Shown: positions 9,061 to 18,120, numbered from the stretch's first letter. The stretch: 64,000 bases of DNA from Kluyvera ascorbata_C (GCF_044197065.1 NZ_JBIQOI010000002.1:62001-126000); one strand, 5' to 3'. Notes: generated from the sequence alone by a model not told the origin. Numbers and translations are program-made.

Positions 9061-10653
9061 ATGACGGCGAATACCGCACCAAAAGTCACCCTCTGGGAAT
9101 TTTTCCAGCAGCTTGGCAAAACCTTTATGCTGCCGGTTGCCCTGCTTTCCTTCTGCGGGATCATGCTCGGGATCGGCAGTTCGCTAAGCAGCCATGACGT
9201 CACCACGCTGCTGCCGTGGCTTGATACGCCATTCCTGCAAGCCGTCTTTATCTGGATGAGCAAAGTCGGCTCCTTCGCATTTAGCTTCCTGCCGGTGATG
9301 TTCTGTATTGCCATTCCACTGGGGCTGGCTCGCGATAACAAAGGCGTTGCGGCGTTTGCCGGTTTCGTTGGCTATGCGGTGATGAACCTGGCGGTGAACT
9401 TCTGGCTGACCGCCAAAGGTATCCTGCCGACCACCGACGCAGCGATTCTGAAAGCCAATAATATTCAGAATATTATCGGTATTCAGTCTATCGACACCGG
9501 GATCCTCGGCGCGGTTATCTGCGGGATCATCGTTTGGATGTTTCACGAGCGTTTCCACACTATTCGCCTGCCAGATGCGCTGGCCTTCTTCGGCGGCACC
9601 CGCTTTGTACCAATTATCACCACCGTTGTGCTGGGCCTGGTTGGCCTGGTTATCCCGCTGGTTTGGCCAATTTTTGCCATGGGTATTAACGCGCTGGGCC
9701 ATGTTATCAACAGCGCCGGTGATTTTGGTCCGATGATTTTCGGTACCGGTGAACGTCTGCTGCTGCCGTTCGGCCTACACCATATTTTGGTGGCGCTGAT
9801 TCGCTTTACCGAAGCGGGCGGCACCATGGACGTCTGCGGCCACGACGTGAGCGGCGCGCTGACTATCTTCCAGGCGCAGCTGAGCTGCCCAACCACCAAC
9901 GGCTTCTCCGAAAGCGCGACCCGTTTCCTGTCTCAAGGTAAAATGCCGGCCTTCCTCGGCGGCCTGCCGGGCGCGGCGCTGGCGATGTACCACTGTGCTC
10001 GTCCGGAAAACCGTCATAAAATTAAAGGCCTGCTGATTTCCGGCGTGATTGCCTGCGTGGTTGGCGGCACCACCGAACCGCTGGAATTCCTGTTCTTGTT
10101 CGTCGCGCCGGTACTGTACGTTATCCACGCGCTGCTGACCGGTCTGGGCTTCACCATGATGGCCGTGCTGGGCGTGACCATCGGGAACACCGATGGCAAC
10201 ATCATCGACTTTGTGGTGTTCGGCATTCTGCACGGCCTGTCCACCAAGTGGTATCTGGTACCGGTCGTGGCGGCGGTCTGGTTCGCGGTTTACTACGCGA
10301 TTTTCCGCTTCGCTATCGTACGCTTTAACATCAAAACGCCGGGTCGCGATGTGGATACCGCTCCTGCGGCAGAGCACACCACCAGCGGTGCGACCGGTAA
10401 ATCGGGCTACAACGTGCCGGTTATCCTTCAGGCGCTGGGTGGCGCTGAAAATATCGTATCCCTCGACAACTGCATTACTCGTCTGCGCCTGTCGGTAAAC
10501 GACATGGATAAAGTGGATGTCGATACGCTGAAAGCCAACCGTGCCATTGGCGTGGTGAAGCTGAACCAGCACAACCTGCAAGTGGTCATCGGCCCACAGG
10601 TTCAGTCGGTGAAAGACGAGATGTCGGTACTGATGAACTCCGTGCAAGCGTAA
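9061..10653 (+). CDS. malX: PTS maltose/glucose-type EIICB component MalX
   Basis: MalX is an inner-membrane sugar permease of the glucose/maltose PTS family, able in E. coli to move glucose and maltose. The 530-aa protein has an EIIC domain of about ten membrane spans (residues 15-430, with GGTTEPLEFLFLFVAP as the substrate-site loop). A linker and an EIIB domain follow, whose phosphorylated cysteine lies in SLDNCITRLRL. No EIIA domain is present, so it must borrow a soluble EIIA-Glc. The ATG at 9061 has AAGGAG ahead. MalY follows after 65 bp containing a stem-loop, indicating a two-gene operon with partial uncoupling. Confidence 0.96.
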   Translation: MTANTAPKVTLWEFFQQLGKTFMLPVALLSFCGIMLGIGSSLSSHDVTTLLPWLDTPFLQAVFIWMSKVGSFAFSFLPVMFCIAIPLGLARDNKGVAAFAGFVGYAVMNLAVNFWLTAKGILPTTDAAILKANNIQNIIGIQSIDTGILGAVICGIIVWMFHERFHTIRLPDALAFFGGTRFVPIITTVVLGLVGLVIPLVWPIFAMGINALGHVINSAGDFGPMIFGTGERLLLPFGLHHILVALIRFTEAGGTMDVCGHDVSGALTIFQAQLSCPTTNGFSESATRFLSQGKMPAFLGGLPGAALAMYHCARPENRHKIKGLLISGVIACVVGGTTEPLEFLFLFVAPVLYVIHALLTGLGFTMMAVLGVTIGNTDGNIIDFVVFGILHGLSTKWYLVPVVAAVWFAVYYAIFRFAIVRFNIKTPGRDVDTAPAAEHTTSGATGKSGYNVPVILQALGGAENIVSLDNCITRLRLSVNDMDKVDVDTLKANRAIGVVKLNQHNLQVVIGPQVQSVKDEMSVLMNSVQA

Positions 10654-10658
10654 AGCCC

Positions 10659-10686
10659 TTTGCCCCTGTCTCCAACAGGGGCAAAA
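10659..10686 (+). other. Intercistronic stem-loop between malX and malY
   Basis: TTTGCCCCTGT (10659-10669) pairs with ACAGGGGCAAA (10675-10685) around a 5-base loop. No T-run follows, so it is more likely an RNA-stability or attenuation element than a full terminator. Confidence 0.65.
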
Positions 10687-10718
10687 TAGTCTTATCTTCT
10701 CTTCGTTAGGATCTCCAC

Positions 10719-11891
10719 ATGTTTGATTTTTCAACGGTGATTGACCGACACGGCACCTGGTGCACCCAATGGGACTATGTTGCCGACCGCTTTGGCGATG
10801 CCGACCTGCTGCCCTTTACCATTTCTGATATGGACTTCGCCACCGCGCCCTGCATCCTGGACGCCCTGAGTAAACGGCTTTCCCACGGCGTATTTGGCTA
10901 CAGCCGCTGGAAAAACGATGAATTCCTTCCGGCTATCGCCCACTGGTACGCCCATCGTTTTCATGCGGTGATTGATACCAACACGCTGGTTTACGGCCCA
11001 TCGGTTATCTATATGGTGGCCGAGATGATTCGCCAGTGGTCCGCGCCCGGAGACGGGGTCGTGGTTCATACGCCTGCCTATGACGCATTCTTTAAAACTA
11101 TTGAAGGCAACCAACGCCGCGTGGTCGGCGTTCCGATGGATAAGCAAAACGGCCAGTGGTTCTGCGATATGGACAAACTGGAAGCGGTGCTTGCCGAACC
11201 ACAGAACACCGTGCTGCTGCTGTGTAGTCCACAAAACCCGACTGGCAAAGTCTGGACCCGTGGTGAGCTCGAAACCATGGCCACGCTGTGTGAAAAGCAT
11301 CACGTTCGCGTCATTAGCGATGAAATTCACATGGATATGACCTGGCAGGGCCACGCGCATATTCCGTGGAGTGAAGTGGCTCGCGGCGAGTGGGCGCTGT
11401 TCACCTCAGGGTCAAAGAGCTTCAATATTCCGGCATTCACCGGCGCATACGGCATGATTGTTGGGGATACGGCACGCGAAGCCTATCTTACCGCGCTGAA
11501 AAACCGCGATGGCCTCTCCTCACCTTCTGTTCCCGCGCTGGTCGCCCATATTGCCGCCTACGAGCAAGGGGAAACCTGGCTGGATGCGCTGCGCGATTAC
11601 TTACAGGATAATATGCGCTATATCGAGCAGACGCTGAATGCCGCCTTCCCGGAATTAAAGTGGGCGGTGCCACAAGCGACCTATCTGGCGTGGATTGATT
11701 TACGTCCGCTGAATATTGACGATCGTGAGTTGCAAGACGTGTTAATTAAACAGCAGAAGGTCGCCATTATGCCGGGGTATACCTATGGCATAGAAGGTAA
11801 CGGTTTTATTCGTCTTAATGCCGGCTGCCCGCGTGTGAAGCTGGAGCAAGGCGTTGAAAGGCTGATCGCGGCTATTCGTACCCTACGTTAG
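10719..11891 (+). CDS. malY: PLP-dependent beta-cystathionase / regulatory protein MalY
   Basis: The 390-aa fold-type I aminotransferase-like enzyme has the E. coli MalY length. The pyridoxal-phosphate lysine is K233 in SGSKSFN, the cofactor aspartate is in VISDEIHMD (residue 201), and the substrate arginine is in NGFIRLNAGCPR. MalY cleaves cystathionine and other C-S bonds in vitro. In E. coli it also binds and inactivates the maltose activator MalT, lowering mal expression. No gene of the mal regulon apart from malIXY is in this window. Confidence 0.96.
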   Translation: MFDFSTVIDRHGTWCTQWDYVADRFGDADLLPFTISDMDFATAPCILDALSKRLSHGVFGYSRWKNDEFLPAIAHWYAHRFHAVIDTNTLVYGPSVIYMVAEMIRQWSAPGDGVVVHTPAYDAFFKTIEGNQRRVVGVPMDKQNGQWFCDMDKLEAVLAEPQNTVLLLCSPQNPTGKVWTRGELETMATLCEKHHVRVISDEIHMDMTWQGHAHIPWSEVARGEWALFTSGSKSFNIPAFTGAYGMIVGDTAREAYLTALKNRDGLSSPSVPALVAHIAAYEQGETWLDALRDYLQDNMRYIEQTLNAAFPELKWAVPQATYLAWIDLRPLNIDDRELQDVLIKQQKVAIMPGYTYGIEGNGFIRLNAGCPRVKLEQGVERLIAAIRTLR

Positions 11892-11897
11892 CCGCCT

Positions 11898-11925
11898 TTG
11901 CGCAATGCTGCCAGGCATTGCGCAA
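11898..11925 (+). terminator. Stem-loop after malY
   Basis: TTGCGCAATGC (11898-11908) and GCATTGCGCAA (11915-11925) make a perfect 11-bp stem with a 6-base loop. No T-run follows, so termination strength is uncertain. Confidence 0.6.
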
Positions 11926-12082
11926 GCATTACCTACTAGTCTTCAATTGTTAATATCAGATCTTATCATTCACATATCCTAGACATAGCACGATTGCTCA
12001 ATCTAAGACTATTCCTAACCCCTATTCTCCGCTCCCGTTATTATCCCACCCCGAAAATTATTAATATTTAGCGAGTTTTAAA

Positions 12083-12565
12083 ATGATTAACCGTCAAGCC
12101 ACTGCGTTAACTCTGACTGCGATTAGCATTTTATTTTCATCTGCTGCGTTTGCAGATGATTCATCCCTGACGGCATCTGCGAATATGCACGTCAAGTTGA
12201 CCGTCGAGAAATCTTGCCAGATAAGCGTTGCCGATATGGATTTTGGTTCACACGCCAGCGACTCCGGTGAAATTGACGTTTCTGCTGACGCCTCTGTGAC
12301 CTGCACCAACGGCACCAGTTATAACCTCATCAGCGAGAGCGGTCGCACTTATGCAATGAAAAACAAAGACGCTTCGGAAACGGTGGCCTACAACCTCTAC
12401 GGTGACTCCGGCAGGACAAGCGATCTCTCTACGACAGCAATTTCTGGCAGCGGTAACGGCTCCGCTCAGATGATCCCAATTTACGGCAAAGTGGCTGCTG
12501 ATGCGCTGGCGCAAGCGCCCGCGGGCGATTACACCGATACCGTAACCCTCACCGTCACTTACTAA
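12083..12565 (+). CDS. Spore coat U (SCPU) domain pilin, CsuA/B-like major subunit
   Basis: The 160-aa exported protein has a signal peptide ending near SSAAFA (about residue 24). It is followed by one SCPU domain with a conserved cysteine pair (VEKSCQISVADMDFG and ASVTCTNGTSY) and the family C-terminus DYTDTVTLTVTY. This is the usual form of major pilins of archaic (Csu-type) chaperone-usher pili, which polymerise outside the cell by donor-strand exchange. It is first in a four-gene operon with chaperone, usher and a two-domain tip protein. I cannot tell which named pilus it belongs to. Confidence 0.88.
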   Translation: MINRQATALTLTAISILFSSAAFADDSSLTASANMHVKLTVEKSCQISVADMDFGSHASDSGEIDVSADASVTCTNGTSYNLISESGRTYAMKNKDASETVAYNLYGDSGRTSDLSTTAISGSGNGSAQMIPIYGKVAADALAQAPAGDYTDTVTLTVTY

Positions 12566-12585
12566 TTTCATTTCAGGCTTAGCAT

Positions 12586-13302
12586 ATGAAACGCAAACTG
12601 GCTGGCATCATTCTTTCTACTTTAGGAACGTTAGTAGCTCTGCCTTCGTATGCAGCCACGCTGCAGGTGTATCCGGTTAACGTCGGTTTTTGTGCCGGGG
12701 AAACCGCCCAAGCTATCTACGTGAAAAACGTGGGTAGCGCGGCTATTGGCGCGCAGATTCGCGTTTACGCCTGGCATCAGCAAAACAATAAAGACACCCT
12801 GAGCGACACCGAAGATTTGCTGGTCAGCCCGCCGATGACCAGCATTCCCGCGTCTCGCCAGCAGCTTATCCGCGTGATCCTTCCGGTGCCGCCAGACGGT
12901 GATACCGAGCGGGCTTATCGTCTGGTGGTTGATGAACTGCCCGGCAGTAACAACATGACGGAAAAAGATGGCGTGCGTTTTCTTCTGCGCTACTCCATCC
13001 CGGTTTTTGTGAACTGCAAAGACCAGCAGCCGGATCTCAACCGCGTGACCTTCTCCATCGACCGTCTCGCACATCCGGTGATGCTTAAAGTCCGTAACAA
13101 TGGCACACAGCACCTCAAGTTAAGCGATATCACGCTTCACGCCGGTGCGCAGAGCGTGCCAATAAGTAAAGGGTTACTCGGCTACGTACTGCCTCAAAGT
13201 GAAAAGGAATGGCCTCTCCCGAAAGGAATTACTAATGCGTCATCTTTATCACTAAATCTGAACGATAATGAGAAAAAACAGACCATCAATATTACTCCGT
13301 AA
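12586..13302 (+). CDS. Periplasmic pilus chaperone (archaic/Csu type)
   Basis: The 238-aa protein has a signal peptide ending in ALPSYAA and the immunoglobulin-like PapD-type layout: an N-terminal domain (residues 24-145, with QIRVYAWHQ and SRQQLIRVILPVPP) and a smaller C-terminal domain. It should hold pilin subunits in the periplasm and deliver them to the usher. It starts 20 bp after the pilin stop and its last 35 bases overlap the usher start, indicating translational coupling. The basic residues just before the G1-strand motif fit the archaic subgroup, as inferred from its partners. Confidence 0.88.
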   Translation: MKRKLAGIILSTLGTLVALPSYAATLQVYPVNVGFCAGETAQAIYVKNVGSAAIGAQIRVYAWHQQNNKDTLSDTEDLLVSPPMTSIPASRQQLIRVILPVPPDGDTERAYRLVVDELPGSNNMTEKDGVRFLLRYSIPVFVNCKDQQPDLNRVTFSIDRLAHPVMLKVRNNGTQHLKLSDITLHAGAQSVPISKGLLGYVLPQSEKEWPLPKGITNASSLSLNLNDNEKKQTINITP

Positions 13303-15622
13303 TACCCTACCACTCTGGTTTTTAGTCTGTACTCACGCCTACGCCGCAGAGAATACGACACTTTACCTGACCGCAACGGTTAACGGGCAGGCCATTAAAG
13401 GTTTTGTGAAAGCCAAAAATATTGATAATAAACTCTATATTTCCGCCAATGATGCCAAAAAACTCGACATCAAAACGGCCTCTCTACCCGAAAAACAGGG
13501 CTATCTCGAACTCAGTCCACAGGACGGTCTGGACGTCACCTTCGATAATCTGAGCCAGAGCATCAACATTGTGGCCAGCAAAGATTGGCTAGGACGTGAC
13601 AGCCGCCTGGCCAACCGCAATGGTTCGCACCTGGTTCATAGCTCTCAGCTTTCGCCTGAAGTCCGCGGGCTGGCGCTGAACTACAACGTTTTTACCAGTC
13701 ACGAAAGCGGTGAGCAGGATGCATCGCTGTTCAGCGAGTTTCGGACCTTTGGCCTGGGCCCCGGCTTTTTTAGCTCATCGTTTAACAGCAAAGACTCGAC
13801 CAGCCCAACTGACGCCGAACGCGGTACGCATCGGTTAATGAGCAGTTGGGTTTATCAAAACGTCGATAAGCTGTTCTCAATGACGCTGGGCGACAGTTTT
13901 ACCACCACCCAAAGCTGGAACAGCAGCGTACGTTTTGGCGGCATCAATATTGCTCATAACTACGCCACGCAGCCTAACTTCAGCACCTCATCGCAGGATA
14001 TTCTGACCGATAGCGTCACTCTGCCATCAACCGTGGATTTGTACGTCCGCGGGGTGAAAGCGTCGTCGCAGCGCGTTGACCCCGGACAATTTACCCTCAA
14101 TACCGCGCCAATTTTCACCGGCAATGAAGGCGCGCAGGTGGTGATTACCGACATCAACGGCCAGCAGCGCGTGGTGAATCTCGATCTCTATGGCGCCACG
14201 CAATTACTCTCTGCCGGGCTGAACACCTGGGGTGTCAGCGCGGGCTGGGTACGAAAAGATTACACCTACCAATCAAATAGCTATGACAGCGAATTTGTCG
14301 GCGTCGGCGATTGGCGCTATGGAGTCAGTAATAAATCGACGGTTGGGTTACATGCCGAACAAAGCGCAAAGTTGCACAATGAAGGCATGGGCTGGGATTA
14401 CCTGCTGTCGCCGACGCTCGGCGTATTTCACCTTAACGCCTCTGACAGCCAGTATGATGAAAATAGCGGCTCACAGTGGGGTTCCGGCTGGCAGTGGAAT
14501 AATCGCCGCTATAACATCGCGCTAAACCATTCACAGGCCAGCAACGGTTATCGGGACGTGTCATCCATTGCGGACAATACTCTGACAACCCGTGAAGATT
14601 CAGCGTTTGCCAGCGTGACCTTTGATGCAACCGGCACTTTCGGGGTGAGCTGGGTGAACCAAACCTACCTGGACTCCTCATCGCAGTATGCTGGCGTGTC
14701 GTGGTCGAAGAGCTACGTTCATGGCATTACGCTTGCCACCAGCCTGACCCGCGAACTGGGTGACGAACGTAATACGACGGTTTTCCTGAACTTCAGCATG
14801 CCGCTGAACCAGCACAAAGATTACCTCTCGCTGCAAGACAGCCATGATAACGATGGCAACGCCATGCAGGCGAGTCTGGCCCACTCGCTCGATGCGAATA
14901 AACCTGGCTGGGGTTGGAACATGTCAGCCCAAAGTGGGGGCAACGCCGCCGTCCACGCCACCGTCCAGCACCGTAATCACTGGAGCGATATGGCATTGGG
15001 CTTTAACCGCCAGGACAACGCCAGCGATTATTATGGCTCTCTGTCCGGCGCCCTTGGCCTGTTTATGGGCCATCTGTACGCCACCCGCGTGTTGGGTAGC
15101 GCCTTTGCCATTGTGGATACTTCACACGTGCCGGATGTACCGGTTTACCTGGAACACCGCCCCGTGGGGCGTACCGATAAAAATGGGATGTTATTCCTCA
15201 ACAACCTCAATCCTTATCAGGAAAACCGTCTGGATATCGATGTGCTGCAGTTGGACGAAGAGTACCGCGCACCTTACACCGGTGAGGTTTTGATCCCGAA
15301 AACTGCCAGCGGGGCGCTGGCTAAATTCACCATTTATAAAACCCATGCGCTGTTGATGACGGTGAAAACCGCCGACGGTAAAAACGTGCCGTTCTCGGCA
15401 CAGGTCAGCGTGAGTACGGCGCAAGGTGAAGCGCCATCACACGGTACGCAACAAACCATCGCCGGCTACGATGGAAAAATATACCTTGAAGACCCTCCGG
15501 CTAGCGGCAAAGTTAGCGTTCAGTGGGCGTCCTCATCCTGTCAGGTGACGCTGCCGCAGCAGCTCAGCCATTCCCATTCTGTAGAGGCCATCAACGCACT
15601 ATGTCAGCCACTCGCTCATTAG
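13268..15622 (+). CDS. Outer-membrane usher, archaic (Csu) pilus type
   Basis: The 784-aa protein has a signal peptide (residues 1-27, ending THAYA), an N-terminal subunit-binding domain, a large beta-barrel region with many alternating aromatic strands, and a plug/C-terminal region including PDVPVYLEHRPVGRTDKNGMLFLNNLNPYQENRLDID. These are features of the fimbrial usher family; the length is typical of CsuD-like ushers and shorter than most FimD ushers. It forms the secretion pore for the pilin and tip protein next to it. It overlaps the chaperone by 35 bp and the tip gene by 22 bp. Confidence 0.88.
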   Translation: MRKNRPSILLRNTLPLWFLVCTHAYAAENTTLYLTATVNGQAIKGFVKAKNIDNKLYISANDAKKLDIKTASLPEKQGYLELSPQDGLDVTFDNLSQSINIVASKDWLGRDSRLANRNGSHLVHSSQLSPEVRGLALNYNVFTSHESGEQDASLFSEFRTFGLGPGFFSSSFNSKDSTSPTDAERGTHRLMSSWVYQNVDKLFSMTLGDSFTTTQSWNSSVRFGGINIAHNYATQPNFSTSSQDILTDSVTLPSTVDLYVRGVKASSQRVDPGQFTLNTAPIFTGNEGAQVVITDINGQQRVVNLDLYGATQLLSAGLNTWGVSAGWVRKDYTYQSNSYDSEFVGVGDWRYGVSNKSTVGLHAEQSAKLHNEGMGWDYLLSPTLGVFHLNASDSQYDENSGSQWGSGWQWNNRRYNIALNHSQASNGYRDVSSIADNTLTTREDSAFASVTFDATGTFGVSWVNQTYLDSSSQYAGVSWSKSYVHGITLATSLTRELGDERNTTVFLNFSMPLNQHKDYLSLQDSHDNDGNAMQASLAHSLDANKPGWGWNMSAQSGGNAAVHATVQHRNHWSDMALGFNRQDNASDYYGSLSGALGLFMGHLYATRVLGSAFAIVDTSHVPDVPVYLEHRPVGRTDKNGMLFLNNLNPYQENRLDIDVLQLDEEYRAPYTGEVLIPKTASGALAKFTIYKTHALLMTVKTADGKNVPFSAQVSVSTAQGEAPSHGTQQTIAGYDGKIYLEDPPASGKVSVQWASSSCQVTLPQQLSHSHSVEAINALCQPLAH

Positions 15623-16551
15623 GATTCATCAGCCTGCTTCTGGCGCTGATGGTGGTATTATGCCCGGCCGCTAAAGCGGCAGACTGCTGGAACGGCAGCC
15701 CTCCCGGACTCAATTTTGGCACCGTTACCCCTGGCGCAAGTAGCACCACCAGCACGAAGCTGTCGTTCACCTGCAATAACTACGATGGTCAGGCTGAGTA
15801 TGTTCGCGCCTGCCTGAAGCTCATGGCCAATGACCCTATCCCCATGAGCCAGAATGAACCATCCACCACACCACTCTATTTTTCGCTCTACTCCATTTAC
15901 GATCTGCATCATCCGCTGAGTCAAAACAGTGATGTTTACGCGCAAATTGATATGGAACTGGTGAGCGGTCAAAGTAACGTCGAGCATGATATTCCGCTCA
16001 TCGGCAAGATAAATCCCGGACAGAAGGATATCAGCGCCGGGACCTATTACGATTATGCTACCAGCGTACAGATTCGCTACGCTTCAGCATCATCAATGCA
16101 GTCGTTGCCCTCATGTAGCGGGCTCTCGGGAACGCTGGTTACCGACCAAATCAGCGCCACGGCGACAGTGAAAAATGGTTGTGAGATTGTCAGCGTCGAT
16201 GACATGGAATTTGGCAGCAAAACCCCTGCCGCAGCGAATGCGTTGCAGGCAAGCTCAACGGCCAACATCAGCATTCAATGCCCAACGGGTACCTCATATT
16301 CCGTCGGGATAGGCCATGGCCTGCATCCTGACGGCAATGCGCGTTCGCTGTGCCATAACGGCGAATGCGTCAGCTATGGTCTCTATCAGGATGCCGCACA
16401 TTCTGTTGAGTGGACACAAGATAACCAGGAGAAACAGTATTCCAGCAGCGGACAGCCGCAGGAGCTGGTGGTCTACGGGAATGTCCCCGCGCAGAAATGG
16501 CCCTCTCCCGGCGCGTATACCGACACAGTAGTGATTACGCTGACCTACTAG
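15601..16551 (+). CDS. Two-domain SCPU tip adhesin, CsuE-like
   Basis: The 316-aa exported protein has a signal peptide (residues 1-26, ending AAKAA) and two tandem SCPU domains. The first (about 27-175) begins with DCWNGSPPGLNFGTVTPG. The second (about 185-316) has a VKNGCEIVSVDDMEFGSKTP motif like the major pilin and ends AYTDTVVITLTY. A two-domain subunit encoded last is the pattern of the CsuE tip adhesin, so it is the likely surface-binding end of the pilus. I start at the ATG at 15601, inside the usher's end, because the signal peptide begins there; a longer in-frame start would bury it. Its 3' end overlaps the convergent TetR gene by 17 bp. Confidence 0.85.
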   Translation: MSATRSLGFISLLLALMVVLCPAAKAADCWNGSPPGLNFGTVTPGASSTTSTKLSFTCNNYDGQAEYVRACLKLMANDPIPMSQNEPSTTPLYFSLYSIYDLHHPLSQNSDVYAQIDMELVSGQSNVEHDIPLIGKINPGQKDISAGTYYDYATSVQIRYASASSMQSLPSCSGLSGTLVTDQISATATVKNGCEIVSVDDMEFGSKTPAAANALQASSTANISIQCPTGTSYSVGIGHGLHPDGNARSLCHNGECVSYGLYQDAAHSVEWTQDNQEKQYSSSGQPQELVVYGNVPAQKWPSPGAYTDTVVITLTY

Positions 16552-17119
16552 CAGCAGCCAGCAGCGCGGTTAACATCTGGCGTAGCTGCCCTGTAACCCG
16601 TTCGACGGGATACCCCATCTGCGCGTGCATAATCGCACCGTCCAGCGCCATGACAACGGCGGCAAGCGCTGAATCATCAAGTGACCACCGTGTCGCCAGC
16701 TCGGCGACCACGGCGGCTTTATGGTCACGCGTCAGTTGCTCAACCTCCGGCAGCGCCTCACTCATCTCTGCCGTCGCATTCAAAAACGCGCAGCCGCGAA
16801 AGTCAGGCTGCGCCCACCAGAGGCACAGGGTGGAAAGCAACGCTTCCACTGGGTCAGGCATCGAGGTTTCATGTTGCTTTAACGTATTGGAAAACCAGTC
16901 CATCCATAGGGTATGACGGTAATCCAGATAGGCGAGGATCAGTAAATTTTTACTGGGAAAGTGGCGGTAAAACGTCACTTTGGTGACGCCAGCATGCTCG
17001 ATGATTTTATCGATTCCCGTGGCGCGGATGCCGTGGAGATAAAACAAGGTGTGCGCGGATGTCAGAATTTTCGCTTTAGCACTCACCGCACGCGAGCTGC
17101 TGTTTTCCCTATTCATCAT
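16535..17119 (-). CDS. TetR/AcrR-family transcriptional regulator
   Basis: The 194-aa protein has a TetR helix-turn-helix near residues 30-62 (GIRATGIDKIIEHAGVTKVTFYRHFPSKN) and a divergent C-terminal ligand domain with DFRGCAFLNATAEM, typical of the YxaF/LmrA-like branch. The ATG at 17119 has GGAG seven bases upstream. It is divergent from the DUF1348 gene, and an 8+8 bp palindrome sits between them at the other gene's expected transcription start. It therefore probably represses that gene and perhaps itself. The ligand is not predictable from the sequence. Confidence 0.88.
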   Translation of the reverse strand: MMNRENSSSRAVSAKAKILTSAHTLFYLHGIRATGIDKIIEHAGVTKVTFYRHFPSKNLLILAYLDYRHTLWMDWFSNTLKQHETSMPDPVEALLSTLCLWWAQPDFRGCAFLNATAEMSEALPEVEQLTRDHKAAVVAELATRWSLDDSALAAVVMALDGAIMHAQMGYPVERVTGQLRQMLTALLAAASRSA

Positions 17120-17131
17120 CTTTTTTCTCCG

Positions 17132-17160
17132 TTGACAAACACAGGCGGTCGGAATACGTT
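17132..17160 (+). promoter_or_regulatory. Sigma-70 promoter of the DUF1348 gene
   Basis: A consensus -35 TTGACA (17132-17137) and -10 TACGTT (17155-17160) are separated by 17 bp, pointing toward the DUF1348 gene. Predicted transcription starts near 17167. Confidence 0.7.
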
Positions 17161-17168
17161 AGCATCAA

Positions 17169-17186
17169 GTAGACAGACCTGTCTAC
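17169..17186. promoter_or_regulatory. Probable TetR operator
   Basis: GTAGACAG and CTGTCTAC form a perfect 8-bp inverted repeat with a 2-bp spacer. It begins about two bases after the predicted start point of the rightward promoter, so a bound repressor would block transcription. Confidence 0.75.
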
Positions 17187-17207
17187 ATCACAAAACCGGA
17201 GATTCCT

Positions 17208-17678
17208 ATGAGCACTAGCCGCCCGCCGCTTCCTCCTTTTACGCGTGAAAGCGCGATCGAAAAAGTCCGCCTCGCAGAAGATGGCTGGAATAGCCGCGAC
17301 CCGGCCAAAGTCGCTTTGGCCTACACGCTGGATACGCAATGGCGTAATCGTGCGGAGTTCGTCAATGGCCGCGCTGAAGCGCAGGAATTTCTGGCGCGGA
17401 AATGGAAAAAGGAGCTTGAGTATCGGCTAATCAAAGAGCTTTGGGCGTTTGAAGGCAATCGCATTGCCGTGCGCTATGCCTATGAGTGGCATGATAATTC
17501 CGGCAACTGGTATCGTTCATACGGCAATGAAAACTGGGAATTTAACGACGATGGTCTGATGCAGCGCCGTTTCGCCTGCATCAACGACCTGCCCATTCGC
17601 GAAGATGAACGTCTGTTCCATTGGCCACAGGGACGCCGCCCGGATGATCACCCGGGGCTCAGCGAGCTGGGGCTATAA
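17208..17678 (+). CDS. DUF1348 (NTF2-like fold) family protein
   Basis: The 156-aa protein is recognisable as DUF1348 from its dense conserved blocks: PLPPFTRESAIEKVRLAEDGWNSRDP at the start, RNRAEFVNGR, FLARKWKKELEYRLIKELWAF and the C-terminal GRRPDDHPGLSELGL. The family adopts an NTF2/SnoaL-like cone fold; its biochemical role is unknown to me. It is controlled by a strong promoter with an operator for the divergent TetR regulator, which suggests inducible expression, perhaps by a xenobiotic or stress signal (inference). It stands alone and is followed by a convergent VOC gene. Confidence 0.85.
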   Translation: MSTSRPPLPPFTRESAIEKVRLAEDGWNSRDPAKVALAYTLDTQWRNRAEFVNGRAEAQEFLARKWKKELEYRLIKELWAFEGNRIAVRYAYEWHDNSGNWYRSYGNENWEFNDDGLMQRRFACINDLPIREDERLFHWPQGRRPDDHPGLSELGL

Positions 17679-17730
17679 CGCCCGCGTTATTGGCGCGTAA
17701 AATGACGGGTATGGCCTTTTGAGTCATGCC

Positions 17731-18120
17731 CTAAATAGCCCATGCTTTATTCTGCAACACCACCCGATAACCGTCAGGATCAACGAATGTCTGACCGTTC
17801 GCGTCCCAGTAAGGGTTAAACGACGGCGTTGAGACGAAGCCTGCGCCTTTCATTCTCGCACAAGCCCGTTCCCACTCAGCATGTTCCGGATAATACAGCA
17901 CCAGCAGATCGTCTTCCGTCGGCGATGGCTGAACGGGATGGTGATGGCAGACGGTGAATTCAATATGCCAATCTAAATCTTCCCGACCTAACATCATGCC
18001 GTTGAAACCATCGTGATCGTTAAACCCTGCAATTTTCTGCAGTTCGAGTCCCTGACAATACATCAGAGCCGTCTGTTCGAGATGCGTGACGGGTCTGGCA
18101 ATACGCATATGGGTAAACAC
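17731..18120 (-). CDS. VOC (glyoxalase/bleomycin resistance) superfamily protein
   Basis: The 129-aa protein has the paired beta-alpha-beta-beta-beta modules of the vicinal-oxygen-chelate fold: VTHLEQTALMYCQGLELQKIAGF in the first module and FVDPDGYRVVLQNK at the end of the second. It starts with GTG at 18120, preceded by AGGAG at an 8-base spacing. Possible metal ligands are a histidine in LDWHIEFTV and C-terminal acidic residues, but the set is not complete enough to claim an enzyme. It is not the glyoxalase I gene, which is present separately (gloA). The function is unknown; resistance or isomerase-type roles are typical of the family. Confidence 0.8.
   Translation of the reverse strand: MFTHMRIARPVTHLEQTALMYCQGLELQKIAGFNDHDGFNGMMLGREDLDWHIEFTVCHHHPVQPSPTEDDLLVLYYPEHAEWERACARMKGAGFVSTPSFNPYWDANGQTFVDPDGYRVVLQNKAWAI

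Noticed and set aside
11892..17207. Pilus/TetR/DUF1348 block as a mobile element
   Set aside because: No integrase, transposase, terminal repeats or adjoining tRNA were seen, and base composition is similar to the flanks. It is an accessory block but not shown to be mobile.
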